Positions 43,554-54,600 of a stretch of 64,000 nucleotides of DNA are shown here, piece by piece. The stretch comes from Candidatus Obscuribacterales bacterium. GTDB lineage: Bacteria > Cyanobacteriota > Vampirovibrionia > Obscuribacterales > Obscuribacteraceae. Below the pieces are notes generated by a model. It saw only the letters and a list, made by a program, of their open reading frames with translations, ran no database searches and was not told the origin of the DNA. The stretch covers positions 1-64,000 of the forward strand of contig JAKFUT010000005.1 of NCBI GenBank assembly GCA_021732565.1, in the 5' to 3' direction. The first letter of the stretch is position 1. Each line of letters starts with the position of its first letter. The position numbers and the translations under genes were made by a program.

Positions 43554-45180
43554 CGACAGAAAGTACTCCCTCAGGATTCGCGAATGATACCTTAACCAGG
43601 TTGGTTTCAAGACCTTGCTCACCGCCCTGTGCACTGGCGAGTGCAGTATTGTTGGACATTGATGAAGGCATGATAACAGGATTGGGATCACCCCAACTCA
43701 ATTCCATGCGCGTTGGCACCAGATCCTTGGCGCCAGTGCGATCGGGTGATACGAAAGCCGTTAGCAGTGATGAATTTTGCACCGATGGATCAAGTGGTCG
43801 CCGTGAGAATATAACTGATACTCGTTCTTGCCCGGGATTATTGTCGAAGCGCAGCCACGACTTTGTGGGAAGCGCTATGTCATGTTGAGCGCCGATTCGA
43901 TTGAATCTGCCGGTTTGGTCGTCAGGAAAGAGTACGGCGTGTTTTCCAGTGGTGCCTGCTTTCAACAAGATGTAGGCAAAACCGTCTACATTTGCTCGAA
44001 CATGCAGCCTGATTTCGTCTCCTGATTTAAAAGCTATTTTGTTGTTGCAACGAAAACGTTTACCGTCACGCATTAGTTCGATCCAATAGGTTATGGCAAG
44101 CTTGTCGGCACCATTGGAAGTGGCAGAAGTAGCAGATGCGGGAATGACGTCGCTGGGATGTTCCGGTTGATTGACTGATGTTCCCGGTTTGACAGTGGCA
44201 AGCTTCACGTCTTCGGCAATTTCTTTGGCCAGTCGCTTATCAATCCAATTAGAAACAAATCGCAAGTCATCGCTGGAAAATTGTCCATACTCAAAAATTA
44301 AGTGTTCGGCGTTGCTGCTCAGTGCAATGTCTAAATTCGGTGTTGCAAGGTGCTCCCACACATCCCAGGTGCCGCTCGGGTGCACTAATTTATCGCGCGC
44401 TCCTTGAATAATTAAAACCGGCAGTTGCTTTACCTGTTTTGCCACGTCAAAATTCTGTTTCATGAAGCTCTGGAAGGTCATCAATTCAGCCGGTGAAAAG
44501 TTATTGCGTCCGCGCGGATCATTTTTCCACAGATCGCGAAGGTCTTGTTTTGCAGTGGCGTATTGCACCACGTGGCTGCCCACGTCAAAGCGTTCTTTGA
44601 AGCCTCCGGCCAAGATTCGCAGTGTTACGTGTAAATCTCCACCGAGACCGCCGAAGCGATCATTGGAAGGCACTGAACTGATCAAACCCGCGACCATATC
44701 GGCATTTTGGGCAGCGGCTTGCAGCGCCACTGCTCCACCCATCGATTCTCCCAGCAGGAAAATTGGAGCGTCGGGATATTGTGCGCGAATATCTTTCAAG
44801 GTTTTGGTAACGTCCAAAAGCGACGCGGGAAAGTCTAGTTTCGGTTGTCCATTTTGGTACCAGGTTCCAAAACCACGCACATCGACGGCATATACAGCTA
44901 CATCTCGGTTTGCCATGGCAGTGGCAAATTGAGCAAATGTTCCGCGATGAAGACCTAGCCCGTGAATACAGAGCATTGCCGCTCTGGCTCTTCCCCTGAC
45001 GGGGCGCCAAAAGCTGAGGGGCGGGTTTTGACTGATGGTTTCTTCAGGTATCGGCTGGTCTGGTCCTCCCGTGCTGCTGCGAAGCACCGCCGGGCTCGAG
45101 AGGGGCTGGCCCGTCGCCGGGACCGGTGTAGTTACCATTAAAGTTAACAATGCTGCTGTAAAGCGGAACGTATTATTCAT
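43531..45180 (-). CDS. Exported alpha/beta hydrolase with C-terminal DUF4384
   Basis: A signal segment (about 5-24) precedes an alpha/beta hydrolase domain (about 60-320) of the monoacylglycerol-lipase type: AMLCIHGLGLHRG, nucleophile S146 in GESMGG, the Asp in QGARDKLVHP and the His in NAEHLIFEYG, so the triad is complete. Residues about 355-480 are DUF4384: YWIELMRD, FKSGDEIRLHVRANVDGFAY and AVLFPDDQTG. The tail ends in LSVDVALDHN, a motif shared with the two other DUF4384 proteins here. It overlaps the pseudo-caspase gene by 23 bp and is divergent from the stand-alone DUF4384 gene at 45750. Confidence 0.88.
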   Translation of the reverse strand: MNNTFRFTAALLTLMVTTPVPATGQPLSSPAVLRSSTGGPDQPIPEETISQNPPLSFWRPVRGRARAAMLCIHGLGLHRGTFAQFATAMANRDVAVYAVDVRGFGTWYQNGQPKLDFPASLLDVTKTLKDIRAQYPDAPIFLLGESMGGAVALQAAAQNADMVAGLISSVPSNDRFGGLGGDLHVTLRILAGGFKERFDVGSHVVQYATAKQDLRDLWKNDPRGRNNFSPAELMTFQSFMKQNFDVAKQVKQLPVLIIQGARDKLVHPSGTWDVWEHLATPNLDIALSSNAEHLIFEYGQFSSDDLRFVSNWIDKRLAKEIAEDVKLATVKPGTSVNQPEHPSDVIPASATSATSNGADKLAITYWIELMRDGKRFRCNNKIAFKSGDEIRLHVRANVDGFAYILLKAGTTGKHAVLFPDDQTGRFNRIGAQHDIALPTKSWLRFDNNPGQERVSVIFSRRPLDPSVQNSSLLTAFVSPDRTGAKDLVPTRMELSWGDPNPVIMPSSMSNNTALASAQGGEQGLETNLVKVSFANPEGVLSVDVALDHN

Positions 45181-45749
45181 GTACCTGACTCAAATCAGTG
45201 GAGATTTCGATTTTAATTTTGATTCGACTTCCAACCGGCTAAATTTAGGTTGCCGGACGTAGAGTTGGTTGAACATTCTTAATCGTACCGCAATCCTGCT
45301 TGAGTTCTCGCTGTTTTCAGCTTTTGCAACACCCTGGCAAGATTACCGGTTTCTCAAATGTGACAGGCAGCTCCGATCCCTGCGCTTTCATCGCTGCAAT
45401 AATTTCCCGAGGTTTTCACGCTTTTGTTCTGTTTTGTTGACAGCCAGTTGCTTCGCAAACATATTTACCGCAGGCTGTTGCAATGGCTAACTCATTGGCA
45501 CAGTCTGATTGAAGCGAGGTGCGCGTCTGGCGCGAAACGAGCGGCTAGCGTGCACGAGGCGACAGTGAACCCGAAGGAACGCTTACAATTGTATTTGATT
45601 TATTCGACCCGTATCGGTGCATATTCTCTATGGTTCAACTTGAAGAATCCTCAGCCGGATTCCCGGGAAAGACGTGTTACGGAAAAGCATAACAGCCCAA
45701 AGGCTTGCTAGGATAATAGAAAGTGAAATTCGACGGAGAAAGCAATCTT
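45181..45749. other. Divergent intergenic region, no gene seen
   Basis: It separates two divergently read DUF4384 genes and should hold both promoters. No convincing promoter pair, inverted repeat or small gene was found by eye. Confidence 0.4.
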
Positions 45750-46523
45750 ATGCACGGGCTGGCAAAATGTTCAGCAATCCTCATTGGTTTGACAATGTTG
45801 TTCGCTAACGGTCCGAGTGCCTTCGCGGAAAACGGAGCTAAAGATCTCTTCTACAAGCAAATGTCTCGACCGGGCGAGCAGTTGAATACAGGTGTTCAAT
45901 ACTGGATCGAGCTGCGGCGCAACAACGAATCAACCAGGGTCAATAACAAGTTTGAGTTTAAATCCGGCGACAAGATAAAATTTCATGTAAAGGCTAATAT
46001 CAGTGGTTTTGCTTATGTGATCCTTCGAGAAGGAAGCAAAGGCGAGCACGAGGTACTCTTTCCGGATAGACAGTCGGACGACAACCGAATAAAAGCAGGC
46101 GCCGACTATGCGCTTCCAGGCGATGGCTATTTATTATTTGACTCTGTGCCAGGAAATGAAAAACTGATGCTGGTGCTTTCCCGCTCGCCTATTCGCGTAG
46201 ACGACTATATAAAAAATTCTACACAGCCTCGAGTTCTTGTTGCCTCGAGACAGCCGGGCTCGAAAGATCTGGTGCCAGGGTCTGCAGTGGTGTCGTTCGA
46301 CGACAACTCACAAATTGCAGACATGCCCGCCGACAGTTCAACGTCTACTATTGCCGTAAAACCACCGGAGAAAACAACAATCCTGGTATCAAGTGATACC
46401 AGCCCCGGTACCAACCCTGATATTCCACTTCCTGCGGGCATGGCTAATTCCGTGACCACTGTAATCGAAAAGGATCCGCAGATCGTCCTGGCGCTCGATA
46501 TCGTGTTGTCTCACAAACCCTGA
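45750..46523 (+). CDS. Exported stand-alone DUF4384 protein
   Basis: A 257-residue secreted protein: signal peptide MHGLAKCSAILIGLTMLFAN to SAFA, then GAKDLFYKQMSR, then DUF4384 (YWIELRRNN, FKSGDKIKFHVKANISGFAYVIL, EVLFPDRQSDDNRI) and a 90-residue tail ending LALDIVLSHKP. The GxKDLFYxQMxR motif and the tail also occur in the DUF4384-caspase at 61964-63625, so this is the same module without the protease. ATG 45750 with GGAG upstream gives a normal signal peptide; a GTG at 45723 is less likely. DUF4384 is often linked with caspases and kinases, and its role is not established. Confidence 0.83.
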   Translation: MHGLAKCSAILIGLTMLFANGPSAFAENGAKDLFYKQMSRPGEQLNTGVQYWIELRRNNESTRVNNKFEFKSGDKIKFHVKANISGFAYVILREGSKGEHEVLFPDRQSDDNRIKAGADYALPGDGYLLFDSVPGNEKLMLVLSRSPIRVDDYIKNSTQPRVLVASRQPGSKDLVPGSAVVSFDDNSQIADMPADSSTSTIAVKPPEKTTILVSSDTSPGTNPDIPLPAGMANSVTTVIEKDPQIVLALDIVLSHKP

Positions 46524-46707
46524 TGCGATCTTGTCTATATGACAATTTCGGCTTACATCCACTCTTCTCAGTTTTGAGTGTAAATCATACGGGAGGCTTG
46601 TTTTCGAGATTCTGCCGATGTGTTAAGCCCGTTGAAGGTGTTATTCTGCTGCATTTAGTGGAACGTTCTATTAATAAGAGGCTTCTGTGCGGAGATTAAT
46701 ATCGGAC

Positions 46708-48963
46708 ATGACTATGGCCGTCGGTCAGTTGCTTGATGAACAGTACGAGGTGCTTTCAGTACTTAGCGAGGGCACTCACAGTTATGTTTATCGCGCCAGG
46801 GAGCGCATGACCGGGCTTGCTTGCATTGTCAAAGTGTTGAAGACCGGAGAAGGCAAAGACGCTTTGGTGCGTTTTGAAGAAGAGGCGAAGAAACTTCGAA
46901 GGCTCGATCATCCCAGCGTTTCACGTTTTCAGACCTTTGGCGCTACTCCCTCAGGCGAACCGTACATGGTAATGGAGAGTGTCGAGGGCAAAAGCCTTGA
47001 AGCCGTCTTGACCGAGTGTGAACGGTTGCCCGTCGATAAAGCTCTAAAGCTGTTTGAGCAAATTTGCGACGGCATGGGCATCGCCCATCACCTTGGAATC
47101 TACCACCGAAATCTCAAACCTTCCAAGATAATTGTGACCTCGGAGACGGCGAACAATATAGCTATTAAAATCATCGATTTTGGCGTCGCTGCGGTTCTAC
47201 GATCCGACTACAATCATATTGCGAACTTGACCAAACCAGGATCCACCGTTCCCAGCCCCCACTATATGAGCCCGGAGCAATGCATGGCCAGGCAAACTGA
47301 TGGTCGGGCCGATATTTATGCGTTCGGATGCATCATGTATCGAACCCTCACCGGGCACAAACCATTTTCGGGCAAAAGTGCAATTGAGGTGTTGGCTAAG
47401 CATATCAATGAGTCGCCTCCCGGGTTTAGGCAAGTTGCTCCGAAGGTGTCCATATCGCCGGAACTGGAAAAAATCGTTATCCGGTGTCTTGAGAAAAGTC
47501 CGGAAGATCGCTTTGCGTCGGTCAGCGAGTTGAGACGGGCGCTGGAGAATTTTCAAGAAAAGGGCACCGCTGGTGCTGCTGTTTCTCATGTGATGATTCC
47601 GGGCAGCCAACCTGCCGATACGCGAAAAGACGCTGCCAAGGAAAGACCGAAAGATGCACTTAAAGCGAAGGAGGCTGCAAAACACAACTCCCACGCTGCC
47701 CCCGCCGGAGCGCCTCATCCAGCCGAGCAAACAGCTCCAGAACCGGCTCCGCAAGCCAATACCCAAACTGCTGGCGACGCCAGTCTCTCTGAACCAGGAT
47801 CTGGAACCGAAACAGGAAGAATGCGCCGGCCCCGGCCAGCAGCAGTAGAATTGACTGCCAAGAAGCCACACAACCCTATTCCCATATTGATTCTGGCGCT
47901 TCTGCTCGGTGGAGGAGCTGTGGGAGTAGCGATGATGCGCTCGTCGGCTCCTCCGGTGGTGGCTCCGCGGGGGCCCGAAGCTGGTGGTCAGGGAACCAAC
48001 GGGGCACTCAGCCTTTCACAGGTACTTGCACTGTCTCCTCCCGAATTTTCTAATCGAGCTTACTCCGAGTTACCCGAGCCGGCCAAGGAGGTCTTTGAGA
48101 AAGAAGACGCTTTTGAATCGCAATCAAGCTCAGGTGGTGGCGATTCGGTGATGAAACAGCGGGTAGATCCGGCTATTTCTCAGACCGAAGCGGTATTTGG
48201 CAAAGACTCCATTGAATTAGCCTGGCTACAGTCTCGAATTGGCGAGTTACTTTTGATCAACCGGTATTATGTTGAAGCAGAATCGCTATCAGCTGCGAGC
48301 CTTTCCCTTCAAAAGTCCAAGTTTCTCTTCAAACCCGAGTGGCTGACAGATCGCACCAGAGCGGCGCTAGTTGCTTCTAGCCTCGCCAATGGCAAACCGG
48401 CCATAGCAACTGAACAAATGATGGTTCTGTGTCAGGGCAAAGACCTTCGCCGTCCTGTCGACCAGTCGTTTAAATCGGTACTGGCCAAACTCGAAAAAAA
48501 TTCAAATGAACTCTCTATGTTGGTGTCTTCTTCGCAAATTGCAGACAGTGAGGTTGAAGAAAAATTGCGCTCGATTCTCAGTTCTTCAGAATCGGTGCGT
48601 TCACGTAATTTCGAATTGAAAACCTATGCGCTCTGGTACTTGTTGATGGCTTCGCTAAACAAGAAGGACAACGATAAAGCTATCAATGAGGTTCTGGCTC
48701 AACTTGAGGAGACAACCAAACCCGTAGAGAAAGCCAATAACGCTGTCGGGTATCTGTTGGTTCTCGCTTCGCTCAAAGCAAGAGAAGCAGATCAGCCAAA
48801 CATAGCCGCGACTATCGATGAATTGGCTGTGAAGAAATTCCAGTTCGATGATGAACATGATCCTATCTATTTGGAGTTCAAGAGACACCACCCGAAAGGT
48901 TTACCCGGGCTAGCATTGCGGCAGCCCCAGGCTGCGACCACTGGTACCATGGAGCAGAAATGA
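46708..48963 (+). CDS. Ser/Thr pseudokinase with membrane helix
   Basis: Kinase fold at about 10-280. Lys42 of the VAIK position and DFG (157-159) are kept, but the glycine loop reads SEGTHSY, the catalytic HRD is HRN (Asn135), and the following KPSN Asn is Lys140. Without the catalytic base it should be inactive or nearly so. The codon for Asn135 is AAT, one base from GAT. A Pro/Ala/Glu-rich linker (about 290-390), a membrane helix (about 393-413) and an outer TPR-like region follow. ATG 46708 is near a GGAG; a GTG start at 46687 is possible. The caspase-TPR gene starts 13 bp downstream, so both are one operon. Confidence 0.85.
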   Translation: MTMAVGQLLDEQYEVLSVLSEGTHSYVYRARERMTGLACIVKVLKTGEGKDALVRFEEEAKKLRRLDHPSVSRFQTFGATPSGEPYMVMESVEGKSLEAVLTECERLPVDKALKLFEQICDGMGIAHHLGIYHRNLKPSKIIVTSETANNIAIKIIDFGVAAVLRSDYNHIANLTKPGSTVPSPHYMSPEQCMARQTDGRADIYAFGCIMYRTLTGHKPFSGKSAIEVLAKHINESPPGFRQVAPKVSISPELEKIVIRCLEKSPEDRFASVSELRRALENFQEKGTAGAAVSHVMIPGSQPADTRKDAAKERPKDALKAKEAAKHNSHAAPAGAPHPAEQTAPEPAPQANTQTAGDASLSEPGSGTETGRMRRPRPAAVELTAKKPHNPIPILILALLLGGGAVGVAMMRSSAPPVVAPRGPEAGGQGTNGALSLSQVLALSPPEFSNRAYSELPEPAKEVFEKEDAFESQSSSGGGDSVMKQRVDPAISQTEAVFGKDSIELAWLQSRIGELLLINRYYVEAESLSAASLSLQKSKFLFKPEWLTDRTRAALVASSLANGKPAIATEQMMVLCQGKDLRRPVDQSFKSVLAKLEKNSNELSMLVSSSQIADSEVEEKLRSILSSSESVRSRNFELKTYALWYLLMASLNKKDNDKAINEVLAQLEETTKPVEKANNAVGYLLVLASLKAREADQPNIAATIDELAVKKFQFDDEHDPIYLEFKRHHPKGLPGLALRQPQAATTGTMEQK

Positions 48964-48964
48964 C

Positions 48965-48970
48965 AGGAGG
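48965..48970 (+). promoter_or_regulatory. Ribosome binding site deciding a TTG start
   Basis: AGGAGG lies six bases before TTG 48977 and just after the pseudokinase stop. It supports the TTG as the start of the caspase-TPR gene and points to coupled translation. Confidence 0.8.
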
Positions 48971-48976
48971 CTCCCG

Positions 48977-51502
48977 TTGCACGCTGACAAGAAATTATTG
49001 CCCATTCCTGGTGTAAGCAGCTTTTTCGCTTCAGAGCTTGGCTCGGTTGCACTGGCGGGCATGATTCTTGTCGCACCGCATGCGGTTGCAGGTGAACTGC
49101 GATCGAGAGATACCGGTGCCAAGACCTTTTCTCCCGTGCCTGCTTCCAAACCCATTGGTGACAAGTGGGCAGTGGTTATCGGAATAGGAAAATTCGGCGA
49201 CTCGCGTGTGCCTGAGCTCAAGTATGCGGCCAAAGATGCCAAAGATTTCTACAACTATCTTACCGATGGTGCCGGCGGCAAATTTGAGAAGGATCATGTG
49301 AAGCTTCTGATCAATGATGAAGCCACCAAGGTTAACATCATGGACATGCTCGGCGACTCATTTCTGCCCCATGCGGCCAATCCGGAAGATCTTGTCGTAA
49401 TCTATCTTTCTACCCACGGCTCGCCTGCCGGTGCTGATATTCGTGGCGTGAACTACATCGTATCTTATGATACTCGTGTTCAGCGACTGTTCGCCACCGG
49501 TTTGGAAATGAAGCAATTGCTGCGAATGATAAAAGAGAGAGTGCACACCAACCGGATAGTTCTTGTCTTAGATACTTGTTATAGTGGCGCCGGCGGTGAG
49601 GACCATAAAGGATTGACTCGCTCGAATATTGATTCAAACGGGGTGGCACAAGGCATCGGTAGCGTTGTTATTTGTTCGAGTAGTCCCGATCAACGTTCTT
49701 GGGAATCCGATGAACTGAAAAATAGCTATTTCACCAGGTACCTGATTGACTCGCTGAAGGGCGGACCGGGAAGCACTCTTGATCAGGCTTTTTCGTCAAT
49801 GAAGCAAAAGGTTCAACAGAATGTCTTGAAAGACAAGGGCGAGATCCAAACTCCGGTGATGTGTGGAACCTTTAGTGGTCCGCCGCTTCAAATTGGCGCC
49901 AAAGCCAGTGTTATGCGCCCGGCGCCGATTACGTTTGCCATCGGCGAAACTGCCACAAAGTCTGGCGGATCCGCAGTAGATCTCAGTACTTATGGCGAGC
50001 ACATGCGCAAAGCGCAAGAGCTGATGAGTGGAAATAAATTTTGGGAAGCATCACATGAACTAAATTTGGCGATCAAGTGCAATCCTGACTCGGTGGAAGC
50101 TCAGTTGGTTTCCGCTGATGTGTTTGATATTCAGGGTCGATTTGGAGAGGCCCTGGAATCTGCTAAGAAAGCAGTTCGTAACGATGAGGAGTCAGCTCGA
50201 GCGCGCGAAAAGTTGGCGCGGGCTTATCAACGCATGGCACAATCCGACGACGCATTGCGCCAGGCGCAAAAGGCAGTGACGCTTGATCCCGAGAACTCAA
50301 TGGCTCACTGTATGCTGGCCAAAATCAATGAGAAGAATTTCAATCACGTGGATCTTGCCGAACAAGAATTCAGAAAAGCATTGCAGCTAAATGGTTTAAA
50401 TGGTCCGGCACTGCTGGGGCTGGCTCGAATTTTGTATCGTCAAGGACAAGACGTGTCGGTGGTAGCGGCCCTGATTCACAAGGCATTGGACGCCGACGAG
50501 GATGATGATGAGGCCCATTTGGAATTAGCTCGATTAGTGCTCAAGCAGGGAAAAGCAGACGAGGCTGAGAAGCACGTGCGCAGGGCCATTGCGATCAATC
50601 CCAATAATGCTGTCTTGCATGCAGAGTTAGGAAGCATCCTTTCATTATCTGCCGACAAGGCAGCCGAGGCCGAAGTAGAGTTTCGCAAAGGGCTAGAACT
50701 AGGGACAGACATTGGCTATTGTCATTTTGCATTTGCGCGATTTCTTTTGGACCGTCGCGACCGAGCCGAGGAAGCTGAGAAGGAATATCGTAGCGCTATT
50801 AAGATGGACGATGACCTCGATGAAGCGAAAGTGCGCCTTGCCAGTTTGTTGATTTCCCGCAGGAAAGTCTATGACGAAGCCGACGATTTGTATCGAAAGG
50901 CTTTCGCTGCAAATCCACGCAATGCATATGCTGTTCTTGGGCTGGGAAACATCAAATCGGAATTGTATAAGGATTATGCCGGAGCTGAGGCTGAGTATAA
51001 AAAGGCTCTTACCCTGGAACCGAAGCTTGCGCTGGCGCACGATTTGCTCGGGCAGTTATATGACGGTAAAATGAGCAGAGACGCGGAAGCAAAAAAAGAA
51101 TACGAAAAAGCATTAGAGTGTGACCCTCATTGGGGGCTGGCTCATTTCCATCTGGCCATGTTGATAATGAAAACCGTAAAAGAGAAGGACCTTAACTCTC
51201 CTAACCTGGCTGTGGCGCAGCTGCAAATGGCAGTGGAGCTAGAGCCTTCCACATCTTTGTATAAAACTAAACTGGGTTGGCTGAACTCGACCTACCTGAA
51301 AAAATATCAGGAGGCTGAGGCAGACTTTCGTAAGGCCATTGAATTGAATTTGTCAGATTGGGAGGCCCACCTTCGTCTGGGCTTACTATTAATAGAAAGG
51401 CTTTCGCAGCGAAAAGCCGGTGAAGCCGAGTTGAAAACTGCCATGTCCCAGAACCCGGATGACCCGGAAGTAAAATCTGCTTGTGATAGATTTGTGCATT
51501 GA
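48977..51502 (+). CDS. Caspase-like protease (peptidase C14) with long TPR array
   Basis: A signal/membrane segment (about 20-39) is followed by a caspase domain (about 60-300): KWAVVIGIGKFGDSRV, DHVKLLINDEATKVNI, H147 in YLSTHGSP and C201 in LDTCYSG, the complete dyad of metacaspase/C14-type proteases. Residues about 335-841 form a TPR array of about 14 units (for example ARAREKLARAYQRMAQSDDALRQA). It would cleave proteins outside the inner membrane, with TPRs as substrate or partner platform. It starts with TTG, fixed by AGGAGG six bases before. It follows the pseudokinase by 13 bp, and the next large TPR gene follows after about 130 bp. Confidence 0.92.
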   Translation: MHADKKLLPIPGVSSFFASELGSVALAGMILVAPHAVAGELRSRDTGAKTFSPVPASKPIGDKWAVVIGIGKFGDSRVPELKYAAKDAKDFYNYLTDGAGGKFEKDHVKLLINDEATKVNIMDMLGDSFLPHAANPEDLVVIYLSTHGSPAGADIRGVNYIVSYDTRVQRLFATGLEMKQLLRMIKERVHTNRIVLVLDTCYSGAGGEDHKGLTRSNIDSNGVAQGIGSVVICSSSPDQRSWESDELKNSYFTRYLIDSLKGGPGSTLDQAFSSMKQKVQQNVLKDKGEIQTPVMCGTFSGPPLQIGAKASVMRPAPITFAIGETATKSGGSAVDLSTYGEHMRKAQELMSGNKFWEASHELNLAIKCNPDSVEAQLVSADVFDIQGRFGEALESAKKAVRNDEESARAREKLARAYQRMAQSDDALRQAQKAVTLDPENSMAHCMLAKINEKNFNHVDLAEQEFRKALQLNGLNGPALLGLARILYRQGQDVSVVAALIHKALDADEDDDEAHLELARLVLKQGKADEAEKHVRRAIAINPNNAVLHAELGSILSLSADKAAEAEVEFRKGLELGTDIGYCHFAFARFLLDRRDRAEEAEKEYRSAIKMDDDLDEAKVRLASLLISRRKVYDEADDLYRKAFAANPRNAYAVLGLGNIKSELYKDYAGAEAEYKKALTLEPKLALAHDLLGQLYDGKMSRDAEAKKEYEKALECDPHWGLAHFHLAMLIMKTVKEKDLNSPNLAVAQLQMAVELEPSTSLYKTKLGWLNSTYLKKYQEAEADFRKAIELNLSDWEAHLRLGLLLIERLSQRKAGEAELKTAMSQNPDDPEVKSACDRFVH

Positions 51503-51629
51503 TTTGGTGAAACGGTTGATGGATGGGTGGTTGAGCGAAGCTATTTTCAGAAGCGAATATATTTTTCTTGATTTATGATTCACTGATGCGCTCACTGAGA
51601 TAGATGGGGAAGGACAGGGTAGCGGTCGA

Positions 51630-54600
51630 ATGAGCGGAAAGTCGATAAACTACCCGTTGTTCGCTCTTTGCCTTGTGCAGATGGTCTGGTTGCAATCTTC
51701 TGTTTTCGCCCGGTCTGAGAAAGTCCATTCAGGGGCAATTCGCGGTGAACACACTCAGATTCCACCCCTCAAAGTTGCGGAGAACTCCCAGCCAGCATCA
51801 GATTTTGGGCATGTGTATTTGAAATCGAAAGGGCTCACCAGTGAATCCGAATCACTCTTGAAGTCGGCTCGAGATGATGAAGCAGCGGAAAACAATGTGT
51901 CAGCATGTGCCAAATATCTTGCTGCAGCGTCCGAAGCGCTTGATGCCGGAAACGTCAAAATATCGAAACCCATTATCGACAAAATTTCCCTCTTAGGTGC
52001 CAAACTTGATCTCACTTCAAAGAAGGCTTTGATAGCGGCGCTCCTTGAAGCAGGTGAAGCCACTCAGCGCCAGAGCCGTATCCTTACCTCAGAGTATTTG
52101 CTTACAGCTGCACTGCAATTGAAAGAGCAAACCGCTGAGACAGATATGCAACTGGTTACCACCGTTGTCAGGTTAGCATCGGTCCGGGGCTTCGAATCGC
52201 AATATGTTCCTGCGGAGACCCTATATAAACGTGCCATCGGTTTGTTGGAGTCGGGCAAGGTAGTCGATGAAGCGCTGCTGTTTCGCAGTCTTAGTTCTCT
52301 TGCCGCTCTTAGTGCTCAGCGTGGCCTCTACGCAGAGGCTTCTATTGTTTTGCAAAAATTGCTTGCGCGAATCGAGAAAAACAACAAGCCTCCCGGGTTG
52401 GACACCTGCGCTTATCTTGTTCAGTTTAGCAATACGCAGAGGCGCCTGGGGAAATTGAACGAAGCTCGCGCCCGAATGACGGCTGCTCTGGATATCGCCT
52501 CACGCCTCACAGCTTCGCTTCCGCCATCGTTTGATAAAGCGCAGGTGATAGCGCTGGCAGAAGGATTTCATGAAGCGGTGCGAACGCGAATTTCAGGAAG
52601 TCGTGCCGTTGCAGACGAACAAGTCGAGAAGGTGTTGAAGATGGCGCTTCGCCTCAGGCTGACAGCCGGTGGCTTAGACGAGTCTGTTGAGCATGAGCTT
52701 GGGGAGGCGTGCCAATATCTGGAGAAATTCGGGAAGGCGGGAGACGCAGCAGATCTCTATGCTCAGGCTCTGAAGAGCACCATCGTGGATGAGGAAAGCA
52801 GGAAGCGTGTGCGTGCCGACTATCTAGAGTGTCTCAAATCTTGTAATCGATTAGCTGAGGCTGCTCGGATTGAAGCGGAGTTAGATCGTGAGGATGAACT
52901 GCGATGGAAGGCAGCTGAAGGAATAGCGGAAGAGGCGCTCGCAAAGGCGAGGACGAGTAAGACCGATCCTGCCCGATACATTCCCAAGCTAATTGCTTTG
53001 GTTAAGGTAAGACTTTCTGCTCACAAAATAGCCGAGGCCATGGCTCTAGCAAGAGAGGTAATCGCCGTCGGGCAGAAGAACGCAGATGGGGAACTCGATG
53101 ATGATACCGTGCTGGTGCTCTGGGATTGCGCCAGGTCGTACCTCTCTAGCGACGCCAAATCTGCTGGCGGTAAGGTAGGACCGGGGGCGAACCAGAACAA
53201 TTCTGAGACTAAAAAGCCCGACACCGTTATCGATGAGCACTTCATCTATGATGTAGCGAGTCTGGATGAAAAAAACGCTGGACAAAGAACTGAGTTGGGG
53301 CGAATTACTGATCTGTCTGAAATTACAAGCCATTTCACAAAGAGCAGTCGCTTCGCTGATGCGGCCGAGTTCATGAAGTATGTGCTTGCATTGCGCAAGA
53401 GATTTCGCCCTCAGGATCTAGTCGCCGCATCGCAAGCTTATGAAGTGCTGGCGGAAATTTATCGCGAAGCAGGTGACAGAGAAAAATACAAAGAAGCAAG
53501 AAAACAGTTTCTGTCGATTATGGAGAGTCGATACAGTCATACTGATCCTCGTACCATTCGCCCTCGTCTGGTGGTGGTAGTGTTGAAAATTCAGGAGGGC
53601 AAATTAGACGAAGCCCAAGCCATTATGAACCAGGTTATTGCAACTGCTGAGAAGGCCGAGTCCGAGTCATCACATCGACCTGATGTTTTGGCTCAGATTC
53701 GCCGCATGGTTGGTATGTATCTGGCTAATTATCAAATTGTCGAAGCAGATCGAATTCTGCAAAAGGGAATGGCGCTCTCTCGTGGTTCCACCGAGCCGGA
53801 TTGGATCCGCATCTATCGCGATCGAATAATAGATTATTACTGTCGTGGTGCCGAGTACGAGAAAGCAGAAGAGCTTTGTAAATTGTACGTTGCTGCCGTT
53901 TCGAAGAAGGCTGCCGATCCTGAGGATTTGATTCGGGCACGAACCAGATTGAGCGACATATTGCTGTTTCACTCGAATTCGTTGCAGAAGCATGACAAGT
54001 CTGCGGACGCTAAGCGTGTGCTCGGGCAATCTGATCAAGAATTTGCTCAGGCAATCGCCTTGCTGCAGAAGTCTCAAGGGGGAATACCGGTTCAGGCGGC
54101 TCAGCGACGACGTAGCGCGCTGCTTGATTCAGGTTCTATCATTCGTCCCACTACTGCTCGAGAATCGCTGGGACCAGATGTACGACATCATCTGCTCGAT
54201 GTACCGAATCAGCTGGTGCCATCGCCGCGAGAACCTCTTTCGTTTGCGGTTTTCGGTCGATCCGAAGTGCTTCTGTCTGGAAACGCCAGCACCTGGTCTT
54301 GTAGTTCTGAGGTACCAGACATGCTCACGATTCTTGATTCAGGAGGAGACGTTGGCAGTTTTGGAAAAATTAAATTGAAGGATGATGCAGCGGCGCACGG
54401 CTCCTTGATGGCCAGGAGTCTTTATATGCTGCAGAACAATGTCAATCTGGGCGATTCTCTTAATGCCACGGGAAATGCTCCAAGACCGTACCCTCTGCCT
54501 CCGCCTCTCAATCTTCCGCCCGGGCTGAAAGCCGTGCGGGCCAGTATTAAACGCGGCGTAATGACACCGGCGCCGCCAGGGTACGTCGTGGATGTTGGTG

